Shown here: piece after piece, positions 27,191-36,587 of the stretch
Layout: every line of letters starts with the position of its first letter
Position numbering within the stretch: position 1 is the first letter of the stretch
From: Polyangia bacterium
GTDB taxonomy: Bacteria > Myxococcota_A > Polyangia > Nannocystales > Nannocystaceae
DNA length: 64,000 nt
Assembly: GCA_030424595.1 (NCBI GenBank)
Contig: JAUHWG010000042.1
Location: 1-64,000, forward strand
Direction of reading: 5' to 3'
The notes under the pieces: generated by a model
Told to the model about the DNA's origin: nothing
The model's database searches: none
What the model saw: only the letters and a program-made list of their open reading frames with translations
Translations under genes and position numbers: made by a program

Positions 27191-27981
27191 GCGGCCTCGC
27201 CTGGCTCCCGGTCGCAGTCCTTGGCCTTGGCCGCGGGGCGACCTCTCGCAGAGGTGAGCGGAGCCTCGGTCGCGAGGGTCGCGCGGAGGACCGCGAGGAT
27301 CCGATCGCGGTAGTCCCGGGCGGCGTCGCGCGGGCCTATCCCCGTCACCGCGAGGGTCTGCCGGTGGTCGAGGACGACGAGCCCGCAGGCGAGGGAGGCG
27401 ACCCCGAGCCAGACGGCGGTGAAGAGCGCGCGACGACCGCGAGATCCCCGGATCGAGCGCTGGAAGAAGTCGACGTGGAAGCGGAGGTGATCCTCTTCAT
27501 CGCCGGTGATCTGGAGCAGCGCGTCCCGCAGCGGGCCCTCGTCCAGGGCTCCGGCGAGCTGACCGTAGAAGCCGATGCCGACGACCTCGGCGGCGAGCAG
27601 GACCAGGAGCTTGAGGCGGACGCCGGCGAGCCGACGACCGCGGACGAAGAGGCGCTCGGTCCAGGTCTCGCGGCACAGCTCCCCGCCGAGGGCGCGGACC
27701 ATGGTCCCCAGGATCCTGGCGTGGCGCCCCTCTTCGCGGACGAAGAGGCGGAGCGCGTCGCGGTAGTCGTCGTCGATGCTGGCGAGCTGGACGCGGCGGA
27801 TCTCGTTGGCGATCCGTCCTTCACCGCCCTCGCCGATCTGAAATCGGGCGAGGGAGCGTGCGACCGGCGCTCGCCATCGCGGCGGGAGGTCGATCGTCTC
27901 GGGGATCGGCGGGAGGGGTCTGCTCGCCCGCTCCTGGAAGAGTCGTTTCCATTCACTCCACATCTCAAGCTCCTGGTTCAT
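27148..27981 (-). CDS. Ferritin-like di-iron domain protein
   Basis: 277 residues from the ATG at 27981 (MNQELEMWSEWKRLF). The sequence is helical and carries two spaced di-iron-type motifs, REEGRHARIL and DEEDHLRFH, plus upstream acidic helices (SIDDDYRDALRLFVREE), matching the four-helix ferritin-like superfamily. A hydrophobic segment near the end of the bundle (FTAVWLGVASLACGLVVL) may associate with membrane. The C-terminal ~40 residues are basic. The substrate is unknown. The frame is open to 28098, but that extension lacks protein features. Confidence 0.85.
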   Translation of the reverse strand: MNQELEMWSEWKRLFQERASRPLPPIPETIDLPPRWRAPVARSLARFQIGEGGEGRIANEIRRVQLASIDDDYRDALRLFVREEGRHARILGTMVRALGGELCRETWTERLFVRGRRLAGVRLKLLVLLAAEVVGIGFYGQLAGALDEGPLRDALLQITGDEEDHLRFHVDFFQRSIRGSRGRRALFTAVWLGVASLACGLVVLDHRQTLAVTGIGPRDAARDYRDRILAVLRATLATEAPLTSARGRPAAKAKDCDREPGEAAQVIPRRRLRRRAA

Positions 27982-28182
27982 CGCTTCTACGCGGCGCTGG
28001 AGGGCTTTAGGCCCGCGAACGGGGCGAACGGTCGGAAGCGGGGGGTGAACGGTCGCGCGCGCTTCGGCCCGGGCCTGGCCGGTACACGCGAGGTTCATCG
28101 GCCGAGGCGGCCGAGGCGGCCTTGGGCGCCGTTTGGTCGCGGGCTAGGTCAAGAGAGCGGCCTTCGCCGCGACCGCGCGGTG

Positions 28183-29493
28183 GTGCATCGGCGGGGAGCG
28201 ATCGGATACCCTTGGTCGGTGCTCGCAGCGCTCACAGCGTTGTCCTTGCTGGCCGGCCAGGGCGCCTCCGAAGAGGCACAGGAGGAGACCGTCGTCCAGG
28301 TCGATAGGGAGAGGGTCGACGCGAGCGGGAGCGACGGGGACGGCGACGGGATCGATGGGGAGGGGGCCGACGCGAGCGGGACCGGCGAAGAGGAGAAGAG
28401 CTCGGGCGCCGGGCGGGTGTGGATCCGCCACGTCGTCACCCCCCGCGAGCGGCTCTCGCAGATCGCCGCGCGCTACGGGGTGAAGCGCGACGATCTCGTC
28501 GAGTGGAACAAGCTCGACTCGAAGCGGGCCAAGCTGCGCACCGGCACGCGCCTGCGGGTGCTCGCCCGCAAGACGCCGCCGCCGCGGCAGGAGATCACCT
28601 ACGTCGTCGAGGACGGCGACACCTGGTCGTCGATCGCGATCAAGCACCGCGTCGACTATCACGATCTCTTGGGGGTGAACTGGCCGCGGCCAAAGTCGCT
28701 GGAGCCGGGCCTGGAGCTGACGGTCTGGATCGACCCCGGGCGGCCGCAGACGGTCAACCTCCGCAACGGTCCTTCGCCGCCGGCGCTGCCCGAGGGGCTG
28801 GACGGGGCGCTCAGCCGCGGCAAGCCGGCCCGCGGTCGGCTGACGAACGGGATCCAGCTGCCGGAGAGCGACCTCTACGATCGCGGCCACGAGCGCTGGC
28901 TGTGGGGGTCGAGCCACACGCTGCGCAACCTGCTGCAAGGGCTGGGCGAGTTCCGCTACTCCTCGGGCTACGAGGGGTCGATCGTCATCGGCTCGATCTC
29001 TCGCCGTCGCGGCGGCCGCTTCCCGCCGCACCGCTCACACCAGTCGGGGCGCGACGTCGACATCCGCCTGCCGCTGCTCCCCGGCCTGCCGACGACGGTG
29101 GCCCCGAACGCCGACGAGATCGACTGGGCGGCCTCCTGGGAGCTGGTGCGGGCGCTGGTCGAGACCCAGGAGGTCGAGGTGATCTTCCTCGAGGGTCCGC
29201 TCCAGCGTCGGCTCTACCAGGCGGCGCTCTGGGAGGGGGTGATCGCCGAGGACCTCAAGCCGATCATCGCCTGGCCCAACCGCCAGGGCAACGAGAAGGC
29301 GCTGGTCCGCCACTCCCGCGGGCACGACGGCCACATCCACGTCCGCTTTCGCTGTGGACCGGAGGAGCCGCGCTGTCGCCCGCGGCGGCGGCGGATGGAG
29401 CCGGTGCACATCGGCGAGCCCCCGCAGGTCCCGGAGCGCGCCGGGGTAGCGCCGGCCGAGGTGGCCGCGCTACGCTCCGCGGATGCCGGTTGA
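28183..29493 (+). CDS. LysM protein with M74 (MepA-like) murein endopeptidase domain
   Basis: 436 residues from a GTG at 28183 (HRRGAIGYPWSV...), which yields a good signal peptide; GTG at 28180 and 28219 are alternatives. An acidic/Gly linker is followed by two LysM modules (residues ~84-128 and ~137-182). The C-terminal domain has the penicillin-insensitive endopeptidase motifs HRSHQSGRDVDIRL and RGHDGHIHVRFRC. It probably binds and cleaves peptidoglycan crosslinks in the periplasm. Its stop overlaps the next gene by 11 bp. A second, lipoprotein-type relative lies at 42963-44087. Confidence 0.92.
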   Translation: MHRRGAIGYPWSVLAALTALSLLAGQGASEEAQEETVVQVDRERVDASGSDGDGDGIDGEGADASGTGEEEKSSGAGRVWIRHVVTPRERLSQIAARYGVKRDDLVEWNKLDSKRAKLRTGTRLRVLARKTPPPRQEITYVVEDGDTWSSIAIKHRVDYHDLLGVNWPRPKSLEPGLELTVWIDPGRPQTVNLRNGPSPPALPEGLDGALSRGKPARGRLTNGIQLPESDLYDRGHERWLWGSSHTLRNLLQGLGEFRYSSGYEGSIVIGSISRRRGGRFPPHRSHQSGRDVDIRLPLLPGLPTTVAPNADEIDWAASWELVRALVETQEVEVIFLEGPLQRRLYQAALWEGVIAEDLKPIIAWPNRQGNEKALVRHSRGHDGHIHVRFRCGPEEPRCRPRRRRMEPVHIGEPPQVPERAGVAPAEVAALRSADAG

Positions 29494-30256
29494 GTTCACG
29501 GATCTAGAGCGCGCGAAGGCGGCCGAGGGCCTGCGGATGGTGGTCGTCACGGGGGTCCCGAGCCCCTGGGGGGAGGCCGCCAAGGGGATCCTCCACGTGA
29601 AGAAGATCCCCTGGCTGGCGGTCGCGCTCGACTCGCGCGACCCGGCGCAGGTGGCCTGGACAGGCGAGCGCAGCGGACCGGTCGCGATCTACGGCGATGA
29701 GCCGCCGCGCGCCGGCTGGGATCAGATCCTCCTCCTCGCCGAGCGGCTAGAGCCGACCCCGTCGCTCGTCCCCGCCGATCCCCGGGCCCGGGCGGAGATG
29801 ATGGGGCTCTCCCACGAGCTGTGCGGCGAGGGGGGGCTCGGCTGGTCGCGTCGGCTGATGTCGATCCACGCCGGCCTCCGCGGTGAGCCGGGCTTCGCCC
29901 CGAGGGTCGCCGGCTACCTCGCGCCCAAGTACGGCTATCGACCGGAGGAGGCGGAGCTCCACCGAGCCCGCGTGGTCGCGCTGCTCGGGATGTTCGCCGG
30001 GATCCTCCACCGCCAGCGCGGCGCCGGATCGCGGTTCTACATCGGCGACAGCCTGACCGCGGTCGACCTCTACAGCGCCGCGTTCATGGCCCTCTTTCGG
30101 CCGCTGCCGCCGGATCAGTGCCCGATGTCGGACGCGCTGCGGACGGCCTTTGAGCACCTCGACGAGGCGACCGCGGCGGCCCTCGACCCGATCCTCATCG
30201 ACCACCGCGACTACGTCTACGGGACCTCTCTCGAGCTGCCCTTGACCCTCCGCTGA
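29483..30256 (+). CDS. Glutathione S-transferase-like protein
   Basis: 257 residues. The N-terminal thioredoxin-like half shows VVTGVPSPWGEAAKGILHVKKIPW. The C-terminal all-helical half (HRARVVALLGMFAGILHRQ..SRFYIGDSLTAVDLYSAAFMALFRPLPPDQC) fits the GST-C fold. The active-site position shows SPWGE, so a Ser-type activity is possible but not established. It overlaps the upstream endopeptidase by 11 bp, suggesting coupling, although the functional link is unclear. Confidence 0.85.
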   Translation: MPVEFTDLERAKAAEGLRMVVVTGVPSPWGEAAKGILHVKKIPWLAVALDSRDPAQVAWTGERSGPVAIYGDEPPRAGWDQILLLAERLEPTPSLVPADPRARAEMMGLSHELCGEGGLGWSRRLMSIHAGLRGEPGFAPRVAGYLAPKYGYRPEEAELHRARVVALLGMFAGILHRQRGAGSRFYIGDSLTAVDLYSAAFMALFRPLPPDQCPMSDALRTAFEHLDEATAAALDPILIDHRDYVYGTSLELPLTLR

Positions 30257-30292
30257 GCTGCTGCTCAGCCCCGGCGGGCCTCGCCGCTGGGC

Positions 30293-31237
30293 TCACGCCT
30301 TGGCGAGGATCGCGTCGAGGTTGAGGCTGGCGTCGTCCAGCGACCCCGCGTGGGCGTCCATCCCCGCCCAGGGGTCGCGGCGCTCGCGGAGGCGCTCGCG
30401 GACGTTGCGCAGCGTGTAGGTCTGGGCGTGGAGCGTCGGCTCTTCGAGCTCCTCCCAGGTCAGCGGCGTCGACACCGGCGCGCCGGGCAGGGGGCGGACG
30501 CTGTAGGGGGCGACGACGGTCTGGGCGTAGCCGTTGCGGAGGTAGTCGAGGAAGACCCGACCGGCGCGCTCGCTCTTCGCCATCGACACGGTGAAGCGAT
30601 CGGGGTCGCGGCGGGCGAGCAGCTCGGAGGCGATCTTGCCGAAGGCCCGGACCTCGTCGATGTGGGCGCTGCGGTCGAGGGGGGCGACGACGTGGAGACC
30701 CTTGCTCCCCGAGGTCTTGACGAAGGGGGTGAGGCCGCACTCGCGGAGCAGCTCGCCGACCGCGAGGGCGCCGACCCGAACCGCGGCGAAGGAGCTCTCG
30801 CCGGCGTCCGGCGGGTCGAAGTCGAAGATCAGTCGATCCGGCAGCTCTAACCTGTCGCACTGGACAGGCGTGATGTGGTAGGTGACGCAGCGCTGGTTGG
30901 CGAGGAAGACCAGCGTCGCCGCCTCGTCGCAGACGACGTGGTTGGAGGCCTCGCCGGCGCGGGCGCGGCTCGGGACCTCGGACCTGCGGATCCACTCCGG
31001 GTAGTGCTCAGAGGCGTTCTTCTGGATGAAGCCGCGGGCGCCGATCCCCTTGGTGAAGCGCTCGACCGTCAGCGGTCGGTTCTCGAGGTGGGGCAGCATC
31101 ACCGCCGCGACCTCGAGGTAGTAGTCGACCAGATCACCCTTGGTGATCCGCTCCTTCGGAAACATCACAGCTCGCTCGTTGCTCAGCTCGAGCATCCGCT
31201 CGCCGACGCCGATCACCGTCCCTGGTCGTTGTCCCAC
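30293..31237 (-). CDS. LigD-type polymerase (primase-like) domain protein
   Basis: 314 residues, the length of the stand-alone polymerase module of bacterial NHEJ (LigD PolDom, archaeo-eukaryotic primase superfamily). Motifs visible are FTKGIGARGFIQKN, catalytic Asp pair IFDFDPP, KTSGSKGLHVVAPL, and RVFLDYLRNGYAQTVVAPYSVR. It should add ribo- or deoxynucleotides at DNA ends. No ligase, nuclease domain or ku gene is adjacent. The start is GTG at 31237; later in-frame Met codons (MLELSN, MFPKER) are possible. Confidence 0.94.
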   Translation of the reverse strand: MGQRPGTVIGVGERMLELSNERAVMFPKERITKGDLVDYYLEVAAVMLPHLENRPLTVERFTKGIGARGFIQKNASEHYPEWIRRSEVPSRARAGEASNHVVCDEAATLVFLANQRCVTYHITPVQCDRLELPDRLIFDFDPPDAGESSFAAVRVGALAVGELLRECGLTPFVKTSGSKGLHVVAPLDRSAHIDEVRAFGKIASELLARRDPDRFTVSMAKSERAGRVFLDYLRNGYAQTVVAPYSVRPLPGAPVSTPLTWEELEEPTLHAQTYTLRNVRERLRERRDPWAGMDAHAGSLDDASLNLDAILAKA

Positions 31238-31650
31238 GCGCGCTCCGTCCTAGCTCAGCCGCGATGGCTGTCGCCGCGCCCGAGTGTAGGAGAGGAGATG
31301 ACCCCGCGGCCAGATCGACCGGCGCGCGACCTCGCCCATGCAGCTCGCGTGAGCGCGATCGGGTCGCGCTTTCGAGCGTCGGGATCGACGGTCGCGCGTC
31401 GACGCTGGGATCGCCGTCGTGGCCTCGCGCGCGTCGACCCGTCCCGGGGGAGCGGTCGTGCGGCGCGTCCTCCTCGTCGTCGTGGCTGGCGAGGTCGTCG
31501 TCGCGGACGGGAGTCGGCCGGCGGCCCTTGAGCGCCGACGGAGGCCAACTCTGCGATGACCGCAGCGAGGGCAGGGCGGCCGCGGCCCGCATCGTTCGAG
31601 CGACGCGACGCGGCGCGACGGGATCGAGCGTCGGCCTGCGCCCTACCGCG
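31238..31650. other. 413-bp spacer, no gene recognised
   Basis: Open frames on both strands here are Arg/Pro/Ala-rich and lack motifs or Shine-Dalgarno sites. I see no repeat or RNA structure. Confidence 0.5.
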
Positions 31651-33201
31651 TCAGTCTTGTGGCCACGGGTTCGGCGGCGGCTGCCCCGGAGGCGGCTCGT
31701 CAGCGCCGCGATCGCGGAGGTTCGCGCTGAAGAGGCGGATGTACTTGAGGTCATCCTCGATGTCGTAGTCAGGGTTGTCTGCGAGCCATGCATCCACCGC
31801 GTCGTCGAGGCCGAGGAGGAGGTTGAGCGCCCCCTGATCGTCGCCGGACTGGGCCCGCGTCGCCGCCATCTGCAGGCCGACGAAGATGTTGAGCATGACA
31901 AAGCCCTTCTCGACGCTCTCGGTCTCGAAGAAGCGGCCGCTGTCGTTGGGCGCGAGCTGGGCGTCGACCGTGACGCTCTGCTCGACGAGCTGCTTGGAGA
32001 GGGCGTCGCGGTAGCGGAGCTTGAGGTCGCCGACATAGCCCTTCTCCTCGGTCGCTCCCTCGGCCGGGAGAATCTCGAGGAGGATCGCCCCGCCGCCGCC
32101 GCGCCGGCCGCCCTGGTTATCGTCGGCGCTCTCGCGGTGGGCGAGCTGGAGGTTGGGGATCGTGATCGAGCCGCTGGAGCCTGTGGCCTCAAAGCGCTTG
32201 GTCCCGTAGATCCCGCGCAGCGTGTAGTTGTCGCCGATGTCGACGTCGATCGTGACCTCTTCGGCGAGCGGTACGGTGAAGGCGGTGACCTCCTCGACGA
32301 AGACCTCCTGGACCGCGCTCGGATCCTCGAGGAAGTAGAAGGCACCGGAGCCGCCCTCGCTCAGCGTCCGCATCAGCTCGACGTCGAAGTCGGTGCCGAC
32401 CCCGATCGTCGTAAGGCCGAGCCCGAGGCTGTTGTAGGCGCTGGCCATGTCGATGATCTTGGCGCCGCTCGTCAGGCCTGCGGTCGCGACCCCGTCGGAG
32501 AGGAGGATCACCCGGTTTTGCCGGTCGTCGTCGGCGTTCGCCTGGACCAGCTCGAAGGCGGTGCGGAGGCCGTCGTAGATGTTGGTCCCGCCGTCGGCCT
32601 CGAGCCCGTCGATCGCCTGCGCGAGGGCGACATCATCCCCGTTCACGCCGTTGACGGCGATCTTCGCCTGGTCGGAGAAGGTGACGAGGGAGATCCGGTC
32701 TCCAGGCTCGATGGAGCTGAGCATCCGCTCCAGGCCGCTGCGCACGTAGAACATGCTCTCGCCGGACATCGATCCGCTGACGTCGATCGCGAGGGCCAGG
32801 TTGAGCGGCGGTCGCTCGAGCTGCGCGGGATCGATCGGCGTGTTCATGCCGACGAGGACGGTCGTGCAATTCGAGCCGTTGATCATGTTGCCCATCTGGC
32901 CGAAGAGCCCGTGCATGCAGACGTTCTCGGCGCACGCGGCCGCGGGCAGCTCGATCTTGTGCTCGTTGAAGAAGCCGACATCGTCGATGGTCTCGGGCGC
33001 TGGGATCTCGCCGTCCTCAAGGATCTTCTTGAACTGGCCGAAGTCCTGAGCGCCGCCCTGGCCGACGCCCCCTTCGAAATCGCCGGCGGACGCGTAGTTC
33101 CCCCCAGCGTCGCAGGCGGTCGTGCAGGCGATGAGGACGAGGAGCGTCGAGCTGCCGACGAGGCGACCCGTGCGGCGAAGGGTGATACGGACGAGCGACA
33201 T
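31651..33201 (-). CDS. von Willebrand factor A lipoprotein
   Basis: 516 residues. ATG at 33201 follows GGAG at 6 nt; an ATG four codons earlier is weaker. The signal ends LVLIACTTAC (two possible lipobox Cys). The vWA domain carries the MIDAS DVSGSMS near residue 142, the strands RISLVTFSDQAKIAV and GGTNIYDGL, and RVILLSDGVAT. The C-terminal part resembles the YfbK-type extension (DALSKQLVEQSVTVDAQL...). It likely binds a protein partner through a metal-dependent adhesion site at the surface. Convergent neighbours are unrelated. Confidence 0.92.
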   Translation of the reverse strand: MSLVRITLRRTGRLVGSSTLLVLIACTTACDAGGNYASAGDFEGGVGQGGAQDFGQFKKILEDGEIPAPETIDDVGFFNEHKIELPAAACAENVCMHGLFGQMGNMINGSNCTTVLVGMNTPIDPAQLERPPLNLALAIDVSGSMSGESMFYVRSGLERMLSSIEPGDRISLVTFSDQAKIAVNGVNGDDVALAQAIDGLEADGGTNIYDGLRTAFELVQANADDDRQNRVILLSDGVATAGLTSGAKIIDMASAYNSLGLGLTTIGVGTDFDVELMRTLSEGGSGAFYFLEDPSAVQEVFVEEVTAFTVPLAEEVTIDVDIGDNYTLRGIYGTKRFEATGSSGSITIPNLQLAHRESADDNQGGRRGGGGAILLEILPAEGATEEKGYVGDLKLRYRDALSKQLVEQSVTVDAQLAPNDSGRFFETESVEKGFVMLNIFVGLQMAATRAQSGDDQGALNLLLGLDDAVDAWLADNPDYDIEDDLKYIRLFSANLRDRGADEPPPGQPPPNPWPQD

Positions 33202-33401
33202 CAGGGGCTCCAAGCAGCGCCGATGAGCGTGGCGACGCTGCTCCTATCCTTACACCCTTTGGCCTGGGGCGGGTGTCCAGGTTTGGCGACAGACCACGGT
33301 CCTGCGGCCGCGCGGGGCAGAGTTGTGGCTCTATGCGCGCTTTCGACGGTCCAGGACGTCGTGGGGGGCGACAGCTCCTGTGGTATCGATCGCGACCGCC
33401 G

Positions 33402-34295
33402 ATGCGTCGTCTCCTCCTCAGCCTCGCCTACTCCAACGTGCTCATCGCGATGACGGCGGGGGGGTTCGCCGCCGCGGCCCTGGTGCTCTGCGGGGCGCCG
33501 CTCTCGCCCCTCGCTGTCGGCCTGCCGACCGCGGCGATGTACGTGGTCTACACCTTTGACAAGGTCGTGAGGTTCGATCCGCAGGATGACGTCAACGATC
33601 CGGCGCGGAGCGGCTTCATCCGTCGATGGCGTACGCCCTTGCTCGGCCTCGCCGCCCTCAGCCTGGTAGGTGGGGCTGTGCTCGCGGTCCGAGAGGGCGC
33701 CTGGGTGGCGCTCCTCTTCGCCCTGCCGCTCCTCGCGGGGGTGCTCTATGCGTCGCCGCTGCTCCCCGCGGGGGCCCGCTTTCGCCGGATCAAGGACGTC
33801 ACCGGCCTCAAGTCGATCTACGTCGCCGGCACCTGGGCCGCGACCGCGGGGCTCCTGCCGCTGGTGGTGTCAGGTGTGCCGATCGCAGGATCGCGGGCGG
33901 CGCTGCTCGCCTGTCTCTGGGTGCTGGCCCGCTTCTTCATCAACACGGTGTTCTTCGACATCGGCGATGTCGAGGGCGATCGGGAGAGCGGGACCATGAC
34001 GCTCCCCGTGGTCTTCGGGGTCGAGCGGACCCGGCGGGCGCTGATCATCCTCAACGGCGCGACCGCGCTGCTCGTCGTCGTCGGGGTCGAGCTCCTCGGC
34101 CTCTCACCGGTCGCGTACGTCTTCAACCTTCTGCCGCTCTACGGCGGGGTGTACCTCGGGCTCGCCAAGGATCGCCGCGAGCTCGGGTTCCTCTGCGACG
34201 TCGTCGTCGACGGCGAAGGAGCGGTCGCTGGGCTCCTGAGCTTGCTGGTCTGCGGCGGGCTCATGCTCTCGCAGCTTTCATCGTTGTCGTCGTGA
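33402..34295 (+). CDS. UbiA-type prenyltransferase-like membrane protein
   Basis: 297 residues from the ATG at 33402 (MRRLLLSLAY). Eight or so hydrophobic helices. The two acidic loops expected of the UbiA superfamily appear as FDKVVRFDPQDDVND and DIGDVEGDRESGTMTLPVVFG. The second is canonical (DxxGDxxxG-like). The first is divergent from NDxxDxxxD. The product is probably a polyprenyl or aromatic prenyl transfer enzyme in the inner membrane; substrate unknown. The upstream open frame to 33273 lacks coding character. Confidence 0.88.
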   Translation: MRRLLLSLAYSNVLIAMTAGGFAAAALVLCGAPLSPLAVGLPTAAMYVVYTFDKVVRFDPQDDVNDPARSGFIRRWRTPLLGLAALSLVGGAVLAVREGAWVALLFALPLLAGVLYASPLLPAGARFRRIKDVTGLKSIYVAGTWAATAGLLPLVVSGVPIAGSRAALLACLWVLARFFINTVFFDIGDVEGDRESGTMTLPVVFGVERTRRALIILNGATALLVVVGVELLGLSPVAYVFNLLPLYGGVYLGLAKDRRELGFLCDVVVDGEGAVAGLLSLLVCGGLMLSQLSSLSS

Positions 34296-34437
34296 TCCTT
34301 GAGGACGCGGATGGGCGCCCGCTCGGAGCGGGTCGATAGCTCGGGCCTGTCTGGGTGCTTCATGCATCGACCGAGCGGGCCCGAGAGCGGAGCGTCCAAG
34401 CGCACGAGGAGAGCGCGACGTGCCCGAGGAGGGTCGT

Positions 34438-35211
34438 CTAGAAGAGCGAGAGGGCGTCGTCGAAGGGGCGGTGCTCGATCGGCCCATGGCTGACGAGCGC
34501 CTCGAGCCAGCGACAGCGGTCCGGCTCGCGGCTCGCGTCGCACAGCTCGTGCTCGCGCTTGAGGGAGGCGACATCGACGAGGCTCGAGGGGCGGGGCCGG
34601 AGGGCGAGCGAGCTGCGGCCGCCGGGGATCGTCGGCTCGTCGCGCTCATTGTCGTGACAGACGAAGCAGCTGGTGATCTTCGGGTGCTCGGGGTTGCGGA
34701 CCCGGTCGAGCGCGCTCGCGACGGTCGCGGGGGCCTCCAGGGGGAAGAGGAGCTCCGCCTTGACGCTGCGCTTGGGGGTGACGAACTGGCTGAACTCCAC
34801 CAGGTCGCGCTTGTCGCCGTCGATGACGAGGGCGACCACCAGCGCGTCGGTGGTCCAGAGGAAGATCCGCGGGCTGCGCTCGCCCACGGCCGGCTGGACG
34901 CTGTTCTTGCTGCGGGTGGCCTCGACGCGCAGGGGCCGATCGAGCGCCTCGACGAAGCACTCGGCGGTGACCGGGAAGGGGAGGCTGTTGGCGAGGGCGA
35001 TCGCCTCCTCGATCGTATTCGGCGAGCCGCTGGCGCCCGGAGCCGGCTTGCAGCGCCGAGGATCCAGCGCCGGGGCCTCGACCTTGCCGTCACTGTCGGC
35101 GGTCGGCGATGGGCTGGCCCCGCAGCCCGGGGCCCACGCGATCGCCGAGAGGAGGCCGGCCACGAGGGCCCGCGCGGACAGGCGATGCGTCGGCTGAGGT
35201 CGGCTCCCCAC
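34438..35211 (-). CDS. Lipoprotein with a single heme c motif
   Basis: 257 residues, GTG start at 35211, signal ending in lipobox APGC. The body contains one CxxCH heme-attachment motif (TSCFVCHDNE, about residue 180). It is preceded by a beta-rich domain (RIFLWTTDALVVALVIDGDKRDLVEF) and followed by a Cys-containing tail (HELCDASREPDRCRW). It may be a surface or periplasmic mono-heme cytochrome; with one CxxCH and no obvious distal Met, heme binding is plausible but not proven. Confidence 0.85.
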   Translation of the reverse strand: MGSRPQPTHRLSARALVAGLLSAIAWAPGCGASPSPTADSDGKVEAPALDPRRCKPAPGASGSPNTIEEAIALANSLPFPVTAECFVEALDRPLRVEATRSKNSVQPAVGERSPRIFLWTTDALVVALVIDGDKRDLVEFSQFVTPKRSVKAELLFPLEAPATVASALDRVRNPEHPKITSCFVCHDNERDEPTIPGGRSSLALRPRPSSLVDVASLKREHELCDASREPDRCRWLEALVSHGPIEHRPFDDALSLF

Positions 35212-35322
35212 GCGCGGATGATACTCGAGCAGGCAGATCGCAGAGCCCTCGGCGGGCCGCTGCGGCGCTAGGCCGCAGGCGACCGCGTGCCTGGCGGGTT
35301 CGACCGTGCGCGCACATTTTGC

Positions 35323-36576
35323 TCAGCGCAGCGCCTTGAGGATGCTCTGGACATCCTCGCGGCTGCCCAGGATCCACTCCGGATCCTTGGTGAAGTCCTT
35401 CCAGGCGTTCCACGCCTTGAGGAGATCGGCGCAGGCCGAGCGCAGGGTGTTGTAGACCTCGCGGCGGGCGTCGTCGTCGAGACCGTCGAGGCTAACCTCG
35501 AGGATCTTGCGCTCGCTCGCCGCCAGCGTCCGCTCACGCAGGTGGTCGTCGAAGTCGCGGCGGTGCTCCTTCCAGGACCGCGAGAAGCGCTTCCAGTCGT
35601 CGTTCTCGGCGAGCTCTTGCATGTAGGCGCCGCCGAGGGGGCCGAAGAAGAGGTGCTCGTGCTTGCGGGCGAAGTCCTTGTACTGGCGCTCGGCGGCGCT
35701 GAAGACCTTGCCGAGCTCGTCGCGCGCCTCCTTGGCGAACTCCGCCGCGTCCGCCCTCTGACCGTCGGTGACCATGCCCTTGGCGAGGTCGCCCAGCGCG
35801 TCCTCACCGTCGTCGAGCGCGTCCTTGATCATCGGGTAGCCGTTGTCCTGCAGGAACTCGGCGACGATCTCGCGGGTCTCCTTGAAGGTCGTGAAGACCT
35901 GCTCTTCGCGCGAGAGGAGGGCGAAGATCTCGAGGCGCCGCGCCTTGGTCTGATCGAGGCAGGTCTTGATCGTCTTGGTCGCGAGCTGGAGGACCTTGCC
36001 GACGGCGCCGAGCTGGGCCCCGCGGACGCCGAGGCTCAGCGCCTTGTCGAAGCTGTCGAGCATCCGCTCATGGGCCTGCTTCTCCGTCGCCGAGGCGCAG
36101 CGGGCCGCCTCGACCAGCAGCTTGTCGTACTCCTCCGCGGTCTTCTTCAGGCGCTCGTCGATCTTCTTGTCGCTGCCCCGGATCTTCTCCCACTTGTTCT
36201 CAAACTCCTTCATCGCCTGCTCGAGGTTGAGCGTCTGCGCGACCATCTTGTCGCGGTGGGCGACGGCGCCGAGGCGGAAGATCCGGAAGAAGAACGTGTG
36301 CTCCTGGGTGGCGACGCCGGCGAGCCAGGCGTTGCCCTCGTCGAGCTTGGCGAAGGTGTCGTGGGCGTCGCGGATCGCCGCCATCCCCTTGTCGAGCCAG
36401 ACCTTGAGGTTCGGCTTCTTGCCGGGCTCTAGGAGCTCTAGGAGGTTGTGGAGCCGGCCCTCGCGGGCGCGGGCGTAGCTCTCGAGGCCGCGGCGGATCT
36501 TCTCCGCCTTCTTCGCCTCGAGCTCGAGCTCGGCGAGCGCGTCGAGGAGCTCCTTGGGTCGCTTGTTGAAGGCCAT
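35323..36576 (-). CDS. Large helical protein, unknown function
   Basis: 417 residues from ATG 36576 with GGAG at 7 nt. Nearly entirely charged helices (ELLDALAELELEAKKAEKIRRGLESYARAR; NLEQAMKEFENKWEKIRGSDKKIDERLKKTAEEYD) with coiled-coil character and no signal or membrane segment. It lies 11 bp downstream of the PDZ-like frame (36588) on the same strand, so they form an operon. I do not recognise the family. A structural or scaffold role is inference only. Confidence 0.8.
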   Translation of the reverse strand: MAFNKRPKELLDALAELELEAKKAEKIRRGLESYARAREGRLHNLLELLEPGKKPNLKVWLDKGMAAIRDAHDTFAKLDEGNAWLAGVATQEHTFFFRIFRLGAVAHRDKMVAQTLNLEQAMKEFENKWEKIRGSDKKIDERLKKTAEEYDKLLVEAARCASATEKQAHERMLDSFDKALSLGVRGAQLGAVGKVLQLATKTIKTCLDQTKARRLEIFALLSREEQVFTTFKETREIVAEFLQDNGYPMIKDALDDGEDALGDLAKGMVTDGQRADAAEFAKEARDELGKVFSAAERQYKDFARKHEHLFFGPLGGAYMQELAENDDWKRFSRSWKEHRRDFDDHLRERTLAASERKILEVSLDGLDDDARREVYNTLRSACADLLKAWNAWKDFTKDPEWILGSREDVQSILKALR

Positions 36577-36587
36577 GTCGCGTCTCC

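Noticed and set aside
27364..28182. N-terminal extension of the LysM endopeptidase frame
   Set aside because: Antisense to the ferritin-like gene; the signal peptide starts at about 28183.
31255..31548. A 97-codon Arg-rich minus-strand ORF
   Set aside because: Composition of random high-GC sequence, no homology features or start signals.
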